Positions 14,501 through 23,310 of a DNA stretch of 37,815 nucleotides are shown here, in pieces. The position numbers and the translations under genes were made by a program. The notes under the pieces were generated by a model. It saw only the letters and a list, made by a program, of their open reading frames with translations. It made no database searches and was not told the origin of the DNA. This DNA is from an uncultured Phycisphaerales bacterium (GTDB lineage Bacteria > Planctomycetota > Phycisphaerae > Sedimentisphaerales > Anaerobacaceae). How positions within the stretch are numbered: the first letter of the stretch is position 1; each line of letters opens with the position of its first letter. The stretch spans positions 1 through 37,815 of the forward strand of contig CALEZT010000219.1 in NCBI GenBank assembly GCA_937927975.1, given 5' to 3'.

Positions 14501-15199
14501 ATGATGACATTCCGAAACCTCCGCATGGCGGCACTTATCGTCCTGGCCGGCTCGGCGTTCCTGGGGATTGCCGTCACGGCCGGTTGTGCCGCTCGCGGCC
14601 CCGCCCCCTCCCTCACGGGGCCCCTCTGTGCCAGCGACCCCGCCCATGCGGACGGCTTCATCCGGCGCTGGTGCATTCTCGAACCGATCGGCGCCATCGG
14701 ACTCACCGACAGCGCCGTTCAGACGACCGTCAAGAAAGACTATTTCCCCAACCAGCTCACCGTCATCCCGCGTGACGGCGACAAAGTGGCGGTCGGCGAA
14801 ACGGAACTCGCGTGGCACGCGGTCGACACGAACGACTACAACGTCAACCTCTACTACTTCGCCTACGATCTCGGCAAACCGACATCGAACGTCCTGTTCT
14901 GGGTCGTCACCGTCCTCCATTGCGCACAGGAGATGCCCGGCGTGCGTCTTGCCGTCGGCTCCAACGCCGCCTCCGTCTGGTGGGTCAACGGCCAGGAAGT
15001 CATCGGCATCTACGGCGACCGCCAGACCGTCATCGACGACGGCGTCTCGAAACGTCTCACGCTCAGGAAGGGTCCCAACATCGTGCGCGGCGCCATCGTC
15101 AACGCCGGCGGAGCCACCGATTTCTGCGCCCGCTTTCTCGACGCGGAAGACAGGCCTTTGAAAGGACTCGCCGCGACCGTCGGCGACGCCGGAAAGTGA
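14501..15199 (+). CDS. Lipoprotein of unknown function within the xylan operon
   Basis: This protein of about 232 residues has a hydrophobic signal and lipobox VTAGC near residue 29, so it should be anchored by a lipid. The remainder looks like a beta-rich module. It ends with a jelly-roll-like pattern, WWVNGQEVIGIYGDRQ, then LRKGPNIVRG and a C-terminal DFCARFLD, as in the accessory beta-sandwiches of sugar hydrolases. No catalytic motif is recognisable. The starts at 14501 and 14504 give a normal signal peptide; an ATG at 14465 with its own GGAAG upstream would add 12 polar residues and cannot be excluded. Its place between GH43 and GH62 suggests a glycan-binding or surface role, perhaps replacing SusD-like binding. 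That is inference. Confidence 0.8.
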   Translation: MMTFRNLRMAALIVLAGSAFLGIAVTAGCAARGPAPSLTGPLCASDPAHADGFIRRWCILEPIGAIGLTDSAVQTTVKKDYFPNQLTVIPRDGDKVAVGETELAWHAVDTNDYNVNLYYFAYDLGKPTSNVLFWVVTVLHCAQEMPGVRLAVGSNAASVWWVNGQEVIGIYGDRQTVIDDGVSKRLTLRKGPNIVRGAIVNAGGATDFCARFLDAEDRPLKGLAATVGDAGK

Positions 15200-15259
15200 A
15201 ATAACGATCGAACCATATTCCTTGAGCCAATGAACTCCTCTCTTATGAAAGGTCGAGTA

Positions 15260-16324
15260 ATGAAGAAATCCATCCTGATTCAGCTTGCCGTCGCGATGTT
15301 GCTGGCCGGCAGCGCCTCTATCGCCCTCGCGTCCGAGTCCGCAGCGACGGTTGACGCTCCGAAGCCGCCCTTCGCCACGCCGCTGCGGTGGAAGTCCACC
15401 GGCGTGCTGGTCAAGCCGGTCTCCGATCCCAACCACACGATCGTGTCCATCAAGGACCCGACCATCGTTCGGTATAGCGATTTGTGGCACATCTATGCGA
15501 CCGCGTACTCGACGTCCGCCCGGACCTGGACCATGGTGTACCTGAACTTCAAGGACTGGTCCGACGCCCCCAATGCCAAGCTGACATTCATCGATGTGAA
15601 CCCGAATTTCGCGCCGAACCGCTACAACTGTGCGCCGCATTTGTTCTACTTCACGCCCCACAAGAAGTGGTACCTCGTCTTCCAGGCGCAGCCGCCGCAG
15701 TATTGCACCACCGACGATATCTCCAAACCCGAGACCTGGACCAAGCCGCAGAACTTCTTCGAAGGACGAATCCCGGGCATGCCGAGGCTTCCGATCGACT
15801 ACCACATCATCTGCGACGACACGCACGCCTACCTGTTCTTCACCGGCGACGACGGCAACTTCTATCGCTGCCGCACCAGAATCGAGGACTTCCCCAAGGG
15901 TATGAGCAATCCCGAAATCGCCATCAAGGACCGCCGTGACAGCCTCTTCGAGGCGAGCATCACCTACAAGATCAAGGGCACGAACACCTATCTGACCGTG
16001 ATCGAAGCGTTGAACCCGGCCCGGTACTATCGCGCCTGGGTCTCCGACGATCTCAACGGCGCATGGACGCCTGTGCCGGGCGCCGACTCGTGGCAGACGC
16101 CGTTCGCCGGGATCAACAACGTCACGTTCGAAGACGGCGTGACGCCCTGGACCCGCGACATCAGCCACGGCGAGTTGATCCGCGACGGATACGACGAAAA
16201 GATGATCCTCGATCCCGACAACCTCCAACTGCTCTACCAGGGTCGCGATCCTTCCAGCGGCGGGCGCTACGAGCTGTTGCCTTATCAGCTCGGTCTTCTG
16301 AAACTGGACCGTTCCGCGAAGTGA
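15260..16324 (+). CDS. GH62 arabinoxylan alpha-L-arabinofuranosidase, exported
   Basis: This 354-residue enzyme removes single arabinose side groups from xylose units of arabinoxylan. A signal peptide (to about residue 25, ending LASE) is followed by a single GH62 propeller. The base is Asp66 in SIKDPTIV, the middle acidic residue Asp180 in LPIDYHIICDD, and the acid Glu231 in LFEASITYK. The family-typical WKSTGVLVKP start and LLYQGRDP end are both present. The ATG at 15260 has AAAGG 8 nt upstream; the upstream ATG at 15230 is less likely. GH62 is best known from fungi and actinomycetes, so its presence here is worth noting. Confidence 0.93.
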   Translation: MKKSILIQLAVAMLLAGSASIALASESAATVDAPKPPFATPLRWKSTGVLVKPVSDPNHTIVSIKDPTIVRYSDLWHIYATAYSTSARTWTMVYLNFKDWSDAPNAKLTFIDVNPNFAPNRYNCAPHLFYFTPHKKWYLVFQAQPPQYCTTDDISKPETWTKPQNFFEGRIPGMPRLPIDYHIICDDTHAYLFFTGDDGNFYRCRTRIEDFPKGMSNPEIAIKDRRDSLFEASITYKIKGTNTYLTVIEALNPARYYRAWVSDDLNGAWTPVPGADSWQTPFAGINNVTFEDGVTPWTRDISHGELIRDGYDEKMILDPDNLQLLYQGRDPSSGGRYELLPYQLGLLKLDRSAK

Positions 16325-16380
16325 GGCATCCTTCAGGGATCTGAGGTGAAGCTCTATCCGGGTTTCGCCGGGAGGTTATC

Positions 16381-18384
16381 ATGGCCGATGAAAGGCCTTC
16401 AACAAATGTTGCGTCCTCACTGACACGTCGTCAGGCGCTCACCGCAATGGGTTTGGGCGCCGCCATGGTGGCGACCGGTCGCCTGCCGGGATCATCATCC
16501 GTATGGGCGGGCGCCCTTCCTCAACCGCAGTCTCCCAGCAGCCCCGCCGGATCGCGCCCAGTGCTTGAACCCGCTCCATTGACCGACGTGCGACTGCTGG
16601 ATGGCCCCTTCCTGGACGCTCAGAATCGCGACGAGGCCTATCTGCTGAAGCTCGAACCCGACCGGATGCTGCACAACTTCCGCGTCAATGCCGGACTTGA
16701 GCCAAAGGCGCCGGTCTATGGCGGCTGGGAATCCGTGCGAACCTGGGCCGACATCCGTGCCCACGGACACACGCTGGGCCATTACCTGACCGCGGCTTCG
16801 CTCATGTACGCCTCGACGGGTCACGAAGAGATGAAGAGCCGCGTGAACTACGTCATCGAAGAACTCAAGGCCTGCCAGGACGCAGGCCAGACCGGGCTCG
16901 TCTGCGCCTTCCCCGACAAGACCGCCCAGATCGACAACCTCGTGGCCGGCCGGCGTGCGGTCGGCGTCCCCTGGTACACGCTGCATAAGATCTTCGCCGG
17001 TCTGTACGACGCCCACGTCCACTGCGGCAGCGCACTTGCCCTTGAAGTGCTGGTCAGGCTCGCGGACTGGGCGGTGAAGGTCACTCAGGACATGACCGCG
17101 GAGCAGTTTCAGCAAATGCTCCGCGTCGAACACGGCGGCATGAACGAAGTGCTCGCAGACGTCTACACGTTGACCCACGACAAGAGACACCTCGCCCTGG
17201 CCGAGCGATTCTGTCACCACGCGGTCCTCACGCCGCTCTCGGAAGGGCGCGACACCCTGAACGGCCTCCACTCCAACACGCAAATCCCCAAGTTCGTCGG
17301 TTTCGAACGAATCCACCAATTGACCGGAAACCCGCAATACCACGCGGCGGCCCGATTCTTCTGGCAGACCGTGACCGGCATGCGATCCTTCGCCACCGGT
17401 GGCAATGGCGACAACGAGCACTTCTTCCCGATCACCGACTTCGCCCGGCACTTGTCCTCCGCCAAGACCATGGAGACCTGCTGCAGCCACAACATGCTGA
17501 AGCTCACCCGGCTGCTCTTCACCCAGGATCCAACCGCTGGCTATGGGGACTACTACGAGAAGGCCCTCTTCAACGCGATCCTGGGGTCGCAGGACCCGGA
17601 CACCGGCATGATGACCTATTTTCAGTCCACCCGGCCGGGCTACCGCAAACTGTACTGCACGCCCTTCGACTCCTTCTGGTGCTGCACCGGGACAGGAATC
17701 GAGAACCATGCCAAGTACGGCGACTCGATCTACTTCCTCGGGGACCCGGATGGGCCGCAGCGCGACTCCCTGTACGTGAATCTCTTCATCGCCTCCACGC
17801 TCGACTGGAAAGGAAAAGGCGTCAGGCTGAAGCAGACCACCTCGTTCCCGGAATCAGGCAGGATTCGCCTCGAGATCGAAGCCGCCTCGCCGCAGAAGTT
17901 CGTCCTGCACGTTCGACATCCGAGCTGGGCGGAAACGGCTTCGATCCGCATCAACGGCGGCCCTGTCGAGCGATCGAACAGACCGGGCTCTTATGTGACG
18001 CTGGATCGCCTCTGGAAGACCGGCGATGTGGTCGAAGCGGATATGCCCATGTCGTTGCGGATGGAGCTTCTGCCCGGCACTACCGACACGGCGGCCGTCG
18101 TCTATGGCCCCATTGTGCTCGTGGGGGCGTTGGGGCACGAGGTCAAGCCCGGCGAAGACCTGCACGTCAACGAACGCACGATCGGCTCGGTCTTCAATGA
18201 CCCCATCGAGGTGCCCGCCTTCGCGGGCGAGTTGGCCGAGATCCCGCGGAAGATCAAGCCGCTCGATACGCCTCTGACGTTTCGGACCGAGGGCATCGGT
18301 CGTCCGAATGACGTGACGCTGATTCCCTACCACAAACTGGCGCACCAACGCTACAACATGTACTGGAGAATCGAGAAGACGTGA
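16381..18384 (+). CDS. GH127-like beta-L-arabinofuranosidase with Tat-type signal
   Basis: This 667-residue protein belongs to the DUF1680/GH127 (possibly GH146) group, which releases beta-L-arabinofuranose through a zinc-bound cysteine. The metal and catalytic cluster is visible: Glu365 and Cys367 in METCCSH, and Cys434-Cys435 in FWCCTGTG. The alpha/alpha barrel spans about 50-500 and beta domains follow. The N-terminus has a twin-arginine pattern (LTRRQALTAMG, Arg16-Arg17) and a hydrophobic stretch to about residue 45, suggesting export in folded, metal-loaded form. GGGAGG precedes the ATG. A 141-bp gap with a probable promoter separates it from the transporter gene. Confidence 0.9.
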   Translation: MADERPSTNVASSLTRRQALTAMGLGAAMVATGRLPGSSSVWAGALPQPQSPSSPAGSRPVLEPAPLTDVRLLDGPFLDAQNRDEAYLLKLEPDRMLHNFRVNAGLEPKAPVYGGWESVRTWADIRAHGHTLGHYLTAASLMYASTGHEEMKSRVNYVIEELKACQDAGQTGLVCAFPDKTAQIDNLVAGRRAVGVPWYTLHKIFAGLYDAHVHCGSALALEVLVRLADWAVKVTQDMTAEQFQQMLRVEHGGMNEVLADVYTLTHDKRHLALAERFCHHAVLTPLSEGRDTLNGLHSNTQIPKFVGFERIHQLTGNPQYHAAARFFWQTVTGMRSFATGGNGDNEHFFPITDFARHLSSAKTMETCCSHNMLKLTRLLFTQDPTAGYGDYYEKALFNAILGSQDPDTGMMTYFQSTRPGYRKLYCTPFDSFWCCTGTGIENHAKYGDSIYFLGDPDGPQRDSLYVNLFIASTLDWKGKGVRLKQTTSFPESGRIRLEIEAASPQKFVLHVRHPSWAETASIRINGGPVERSNRPGSYVTLDRLWKTGDVVEADMPMSLRMELLPGTTDTAAVVYGPIVLVGALGHEVKPGEDLHVNERTIGSVFNDPIEVPAFAGELAEIPRKIKPLDTPLTFRTEGIGRPNDVTLIPYHKLAHQRYNMYWRIEKT

Positions 18385-18417
18385 GTCGGTACGCGAGAAC
18401 GTGGCGGTCAAACTGGA

Positions 18418-18445
18418 TTGAGGTGCGCGAAGTTCTGCGTATAAT
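18418..18445 (+). promoter_or_regulatory. Probable sigma70-like promoter for the symporter and GH3 genes
   Basis: TTGAGG (18418-18423) and a perfect TATAAT (18440-18445) are separated by 16 bp in the 141-bp gap after GH127. This would give a leader of about 73 nt before the ATG at 18526. It suggests that uptake and intracellular breakdown can be expressed apart from the ECF-controlled enzymes upstream. Confidence 0.6.
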
Positions 18446-18525
18446 GAGGTACTCGGAATTCGTTCGCCGGATACGCGGCTGAGAATGTCCATAAGAGCTT
18501 GACGAATTCGAACAAGGAGTCAGAC

Positions 18526-19905
18526 ATGCAGGACGCATCGCAGAAGCTTTCTGTTGTGGAGAAGGTCGGCTTCAGCCTCGGGGACGCGGCATCGAACATC
18601 TTCTTCCAGACGTTCATCCTGTTCATCCCGATCTTCTACACCGACGTGTTCGGCCTGCCCACGAAGGCGTTGGCGATGATGTTCCTGATCACCAAGATCT
18701 GGGACGCGGTCAACGATCCGATGATGGGCATGATCGCCGACCGCACCGAGACGCGATGGGGGAAGTTCCGGCCCTACCTGCTGTGGTTCGCCATCCCGTT
18801 CGGCATTCTCGGCGTACTGACGTTCACGACGCCCGACTTCAGTCTCACCGGCAAGCTGGTCTACGCGTACGTGACCTACACCCTGTTGATGATGGCCTAT
18901 ACGGTCGTCAATGTGCCCTATTCTGCGCTGATGGGGGTGATGACGCCGAATTCCCACGAGCGCACGGTTCTCTCCTCGTTCCGGTTCTTCGCCGCCTTCC
19001 TTGCCACAATGCTGGTTCAGTACTCCGCGCTGAGAATGGTCGGGTGGTTTGGAGGCGGGGATGCGGCCGTGGGATGGCGGTGGGCCATGACAGTCCTGTC
19101 CTCTCTGGCGGTCGTCCTGCTCTTCATCACCTTCGCCACAACGAAGGAACGCGTCAACCCTCCCAAGGGACAGAAGACCCCGCTGAAGCAGGACCTGGCC
19201 GACTTGTTCACCAACCGGCCCTGGGTATTGATCGGGAGCGCCACGGTCTTTCAGTTGATCTATATCTGCATGCGGGGAGGGGCCATCGCGTATTACTTCA
19301 AGTACTTCGTCAAGGAGCAGGAGGTCCTGTCCTTCGGCTTGCTGTCCTACGAGAAACTGGCCTCCACGTTCCTGCTGGCCGGGACGGCGGCGACGATTCT
19401 TGGCGTCTTCCTCACCACCCGAATCAGCAGAGCCTTGGGCAAGTCTCTCGCGTACGCACTGTTCCTGGGTGTCGCCGGTCTCTCTTCAGGGGCTGTCTAC
19501 TTCCTCGGGCCGCAAGACGTTGTCTTGATGTTCGTTCTTCAGATCATCACCTCCTTCTCGGTCGGACCGGTGTCGGTGCTGCAGTGGTCCATCTACACGG
19601 ATGCGGCGGACTATGGAGAATGGAAGAAGGGTCGTCGGGCGACGGGTCTGATCATGGCCGCCTCTCTCTTCGCGCTGAAGCTGGGGGTCGCCATAGGCGG
19701 GTCCGCTCTGGTGTGGATCCTGGGAATGTATGGTTTCGAAGCCAATCAGGAGCAGACGGCGACAGGACTGCAAGGCATACGCATGGTCATGAGCCTCTAC
19801 CCTGCGATTTTCGCCCTGTTGGGAATGGTCTTCATGTTCTTCTATCCGCTCAACAAGCACAGAATGGCCCAGGTGGAGTCCGAGTTGATCGCGCGGCGAA
19901 AGTAG
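18526..19905 (+). CDS. GPH-family sugar:cation symporter (MFS)
   Basis: This 459-residue inner-membrane transporter has about 12 hydrophobic segments. It carries the signature of the glycoside-pentoside-hexuronide:cation symporters: KIWDAVNDPMMGMIADRT, then WGKFRPYLLW in the first half, and a DAADYGEWKKGRRATG loop in the second half. Characterised relatives import xylosides, melibiose or glucuronides with H+ or Na+. Here the cargo is probably xylo- or arabino-oligosaccharides. AAGGAG sits 6 nt before the ATG at 18526; a TTG at 18499 is less likely. It is 35 nt upstream of the cytoplasmic GH3 gene, a natural import-and-cleave pair. Confidence 0.93.
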   Translation: MQDASQKLSVVEKVGFSLGDAASNIFFQTFILFIPIFYTDVFGLPTKALAMMFLITKIWDAVNDPMMGMIADRTETRWGKFRPYLLWFAIPFGILGVLTFTTPDFSLTGKLVYAYVTYTLLMMAYTVVNVPYSALMGVMTPNSHERTVLSSFRFFAAFLATMLVQYSALRMVGWFGGGDAAVGWRWAMTVLSSLAVVLLFITFATTKERVNPPKGQKTPLKQDLADLFTNRPWVLIGSATVFQLIYICMRGGAIAYYFKYFVKEQEVLSFGLLSYEKLASTFLLAGTAATILGVFLTTRISRALGKSLAYALFLGVAGLSSGAVYFLGPQDVVLMFVLQIITSFSVGPVSVLQWSIYTDAADYGEWKKGRRATGLIMAASLFALKLGVAIGGSALVWILGMYGFEANQEQTATGLQGIRMVMSLYPAIFALLGMVFMFFYPLNKHRMAQVESELIARRK

Positions 19906-19940
19906 TCCCGGCCAATGAGTCTCGTCGAAGAGGAGTCCTC

Positions 19941-22247
19941 ATGAAAACCAAAAGCAAGCCGCAGCAAGAACCTGCTTATCGCAATCCGAAGCTCTCGGTC
20001 GAGCGGCGCGTCAAAGACCTCTTGTCGCGCATGACGTTGAAAGAGAAGGTCGCCCAGATGTTGTGCATCTGGCAGCAGAAGGGCAACACGCTGGTCGACG
20101 AGAAAGGCCGGTTCGATCCGCAGAAGGCCAGGGTTCATTTCAAGGATCGCCTCGGCCTGGGTCAGGTCGGCCGGCCCAGCGACGCCGGCGGCGGACGCAA
20201 CGCCCGAGAAATGGCGGAGTTGACCAACGACATTCAGAAGTTCTTCCTGGAAAACACCCGCCTGGGCATCCCGGTCGTCTTTCACGAGGAATGCCTGCAC
20301 GGCCACGCCGCTGTCGACGGGACGAGCTTCCCTCAACCCATCGGACTGGGCGCGACGTTCGATCCCGAACTCGTGCGCCGGTTGTTCGAGATGACCGCGG
20401 CCGAAGCGCGCGCGCGAGGCACACATCAGGCGCTGACACCTGTCGTGGACGTGGCCCGCGAGCCCCGCTGGGGACGCGTCGAGGAGACCTTTGGCGAGGA
20501 CCCGTACTTGGTCTCCCGCCTGGGAATCGCGGCTGTACAGGGCTTCCAGGGCGATGCGACGTTCCAGGACAAGCAGCACGTCATCGCCACGCTCAAGCAC
20601 TTCGCCGCCCACGGCCAGCCGGAATCCGGGACGAACTGTGCCCCTGTGAACGTGTCGCAGCGCATTCTCCGCGAGGTGTTTCTCTATCCGTTCAAGAAGG
20701 CCCTGGAAGAGGGCGGCGCCATCAGCGTGATGGCCTCCTACAACGAGATCGACGGCGTTCCCTCCCACGCCAGCAAATGGCTGCTCCGCGACGTCCTTCG
20801 CAAAGAGTGGGGTTTCAAAGGATACGTCGTGTCGGATTACTTCGCAGTGCGCGAGCTGAACGAGCGGCCGGACTTGTTCGGCAACCACTTGGCCGAAGAC
20901 AGAGCCCAGGCGGCGGCGCTCGCGGTCCGCGCGGGCGTCAATATCGAATTGCCCGATCCCGACTGCTATCCCTATCTCGTCGAGCTCGTCCGCAAAGGGC
21001 TCGTTAAGGAAAGGCTCATCGACGAACTCGTGGCGCCCATGCTGGCCTGGAAGTTCCGGCTCGGGCTGTTCGAAGACCCCTATGTGGACCCGGCGGTCGC
21101 CGAGCGGATCGTCGGCTGCGACGCCCATCGCGAGCTGGCCCTCCAGGCGGCGCGTGAGACGATCACGCTGCTCAAGAACGACAGCGGCCTGGCCCCCCTC
21201 AACCCCCACAAGATCCGGACGATCGCGGTCATCGGTCCCAACGCCGATCGCCAGATGCTGGGCGGCTACAGCGGCGTGCCCAAGCACTGCACTACGCTGC
21301 TGCAGGGCATCCGGGACCGCGTCGGCTCGTCGGTCGAGGTTCTCCATCACGAGGGCTGCAAGATCACGATCGGCGGCTCCTGGCAGCAGGACGAGGTCAC
21401 GGCCAGCAACCCGACCGAAGACCGCAAGAGCATCGCCGAGGCGGTCAAGGTCGCGGAGCAAGCCGACGTCGTGGTCCTGGCGATCGGCGACAACGAGCAG
21501 ACGTCGCGTGAGGCCTGGGCCTTGAACCACTTGGGCGACCGCGCCTCGCTCGATCTGGTCGGCCTGCAGGACGAGCTGATCGACGCCATCGCAGCCACAG
21601 GCAAGCCGATCGTCGCGGTCCTGTTCAACGGACGGCCCATTTCGATCCGCAACCTTGCCGTCAAGGCGGCGGTCATCTTCGAGTGCTGGTACTTGGGCCA
21701 GGAGGCCGGCCGGGCGCTGGCGGAGGTCATCTTTGGCGACATCAATCCCGGCGGAAAGCTGCCCATCAGCATTCCCCGTTCCGTCGGCCACATTCCCGCC
21801 TACTACAATCACAAGCCCGCCGCCCGGCGCGGATACCTGTTCGACGACGTGACGCCCTTGTATGCGTTCGGCTTCGGACTGAGCTACACGCAGTTCGCGT
21901 TCGGCAAACCTCGCTTGAAGAAGTCCACCATAGGCAAGACCGAATCCACGACGGTTCGGGTCGATGTGACCAATGAAGGCTCTAGGGCCGGCGATGAGGT
22001 CGTACAGATGTACATCCGCGACAAGGTCAGTTCGGTCACCCGGCCGGTCAAGGAATTGAAGGGCTTTCAGCGGATCACGCTGGCGCCCGGCCAGACGCAA
22101 ACGGTTTCGATGGAAATCACGCCGGAACACCTGGCGTTCTACGACATCGACATGAAGCACCTGGTCGAACCCGGCGAATTTGAGATTATGGTCGGCAACT
22201 CGTCACGCGACCAGGACCTGCAGACAGTCCTGCTTCGCGTGAAATAG
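19941..22247 (+). CDS. GH3 beta-xylosidase/beta-glucosidase, cytoplasmic
   Basis: This 768-residue enzyme hydrolyses terminal beta-linked xylose or glucose. The GH3 N-terminal barrel shows VARDPRWGR-like and KHF motifs and nucleophile Asp299 in VVSDYFA. The alpha/beta sandwich domain and a C-terminal fibronectin-III-like domain (about 660-768) follow. The N-terminus is charged and has no signal peptide, unlike most other hydrolases here. With the symporter 35 nt upstream, it most likely cleaves imported xylo-oligosaccharides. GAGGAG lies 5 nt before the ATG. The frame stays open far upstream, inside the symporter gene in another frame, but the ribosome site and the family start fix 19941. Confidence 0.94.
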   Translation: MKTKSKPQQEPAYRNPKLSVERRVKDLLSRMTLKEKVAQMLCIWQQKGNTLVDEKGRFDPQKARVHFKDRLGLGQVGRPSDAGGGRNAREMAELTNDIQKFFLENTRLGIPVVFHEECLHGHAAVDGTSFPQPIGLGATFDPELVRRLFEMTAAEARARGTHQALTPVVDVAREPRWGRVEETFGEDPYLVSRLGIAAVQGFQGDATFQDKQHVIATLKHFAAHGQPESGTNCAPVNVSQRILREVFLYPFKKALEEGGAISVMASYNEIDGVPSHASKWLLRDVLRKEWGFKGYVVSDYFAVRELNERPDLFGNHLAEDRAQAAALAVRAGVNIELPDPDCYPYLVELVRKGLVKERLIDELVAPMLAWKFRLGLFEDPYVDPAVAERIVGCDAHRELALQAARETITLLKNDSGLAPLNPHKIRTIAVIGPNADRQMLGGYSGVPKHCTTLLQGIRDRVGSSVEVLHHEGCKITIGGSWQQDEVTASNPTEDRKSIAEAVKVAEQADVVVLAIGDNEQTSREAWALNHLGDRASLDLVGLQDELIDAIAATGKPIVAVLFNGRPISIRNLAVKAAVIFECWYLGQEAGRALAEVIFGDINPGGKLPISIPRSVGHIPAYYNHKPAARRGYLFDDVTPLYAFGFGLSYTQFAFGKPRLKKSTIGKTESTTVRVDVTNEGSRAGDEVVQMYIRDKVSSVTRPVKELKGFQRITLAPGQTQTVSMEITPEHLAFYDIDMKHLVEPGEFEIMVGNSSRDQDLQTVLLRVK

Positions 22248-22276
22248 CATCGCGGGTCTGTCCTCCGGCGTCGAGA

Positions 22277-22305
22277 GGCCGGGAACTGCGAACCAGCTCC
22301 CGGCC
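22277..22305. terminator. Hairpin between convergent genes, probable bidirectional terminator
   Basis: GGCCGGGA (22277-22284) pairs with TCCCGGCC (22298-22305). The stem continues through CTG/CAG after one mismatch. It lies 29 nt after the GH3 stop and 20 nt from the stop of the minus-strand gene. No T-run follows on either side, so intrinsic termination is not certain. Confidence 0.55.
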
Positions 22306-22325
22306 CCTTGACGACCGGATGTCGG

Positions 22326-23135
22326 TTATGCCTCGGAATCGTCCTCGGCCTCGTCGCCCTTGGCGTGCCAGCCGGTGCGTTCGTTTCTCTTGATCGCCTC
22401 GTTGATCCTGCGGTGCGATTCCTCGACCGCGGTCAGGACTTCGAGCAACTGATCCTGATCGCCCACGGAGGCCGAACCCCATTTCTGACCGGAACTCTTG
22501 CGGCCGATGGGCTGCACGCCTTCCATCGACTCGCCGCCGGTGAAGAGCACGAGTCGAAGCCTGCTCTGACGCGGCTGCACGTGGATGAACGTCCGCTCGG
22601 GACTGTAGAACGAGATGGCCGACTTGCCGACGCGGAAGAAGCACTGCTCATCCACGGACTTGACGTGTTCGACCAGGGATTGGAACAGGCCGCGGATCCG
22701 ATCCTGCACCTCGTGCTCGTCGAACCAGACGTCCAGGTCCTCCCCCTCCTTTCCGCCGACCACTTCGTCCGGCCGACGGATGGGCCAGTTGTCCATCTCC
22801 TTGATGCGGTCCCGCAACTCGATCACCTCGACCGGGCAGCCGGCCCAGTCGTGTTCCCAGCAGATGATCAGGTCGCATCGCTCGGCGTCGCCGCCGCGTT
22901 GCTTGAACTCGCTGGAGCGGTACTCGAACTCCACGCGAAGGCGCTCCCAACCCTTGCCTGTGAACCGCCGCGCGATGCCATCGGGCGATTCGGGCCGAAC
23001 TTCCTCCATGTACATATTGAGATCGTCCGCCACCTTCCCGAAGAGAAAGAGCACGCCGCTCTCATTGAGGGGGGCGTACACCATGCCGCGGAAGTTGATC
23101 AGATCTCCAACGATGCTTCTTTCCACAATCGCCAT
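22326..23135 (-). CDS. Unknown protein with nuclease-like N-terminal part and DUF5655-like tail
   Basis: I do not recognise a characterised family for this 269-residue soluble protein. Two parts are visible. The first (about 10-130) contains NFRGMVYAPLNESGVLFLFGK, then EFEYRSSEF and CDLIICWEHDW; acidic residues spaced on such strands recall the PD-(D/E)XK nuclease fold. The last third (about 145-205, QCFFRVGKSAISFYSPERTF to LRLVLFTG) resembles DUF5655-type domains. AAGGAAGG precedes the ATG. It is alone between convergent GH3 and the histidine kinase upstream. A DNA-related role would be a guess from fold only. Confidence 0.7.
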   Translation of the reverse strand: MAIVERSIVGDLINFRGMVYAPLNESGVLFLFGKVADDLNMYMEEVRPESPDGIARRFTGKGWERLRVEFEYRSSEFKQRGGDAERCDLIICWEHDWAGCPVEVIELRDRIKEMDNWPIRRPDEVVGGKEGEDLDVWFDEHEVQDRIRGLFQSLVEHVKSVDEQCFFRVGKSAISFYSPERTFIHVQPRQSRLRLVLFTGGESMEGVQPIGRKSSGQKWGSASVGDQDQLLEVLTAVEESHRRINEAIKRNERTGWHAKGDEAEDDSEA

Positions 23136-23271
23136 TGCTCATTCCTTCCTTGCCTGAATAATAGCCAACCAACATCGGACGCTTCTCCAAGGAGAATCAC
23201 ACACAGACATGGTATCGTGCCGACGGGATTTCGCAAGTCGCAAGGCATTATTTTCGGACGTGACGCTTCGG

Positions 23272-23295
23272 GCCGCCGTCCCTCGGGAGGGCGGC
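23272..23295 (-). terminator. GC-rich hairpin after the histidine kinase gene
   Basis: GCCGCC (23272-23277) pairs with GGCGGC (23290-23295), with a further CCC/GGG pair inside. It lies just past the kinase stop on the minus strand. There is no T-run after it in that direction, so it is only a possible terminator. Confidence 0.3.
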
Positions 23296-23310
23296 AAAAC
23301 CGTCGCCGAG

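Noticed and set aside
18756..19940. Upstream extension of the GH3 reading frame through the symporter gene
   Set aside because: The extra 395 codons are out of frame with the symporter and look random. The ribosome site at 19930-19935 and the start of GH3 similarity fix the start at 19941.
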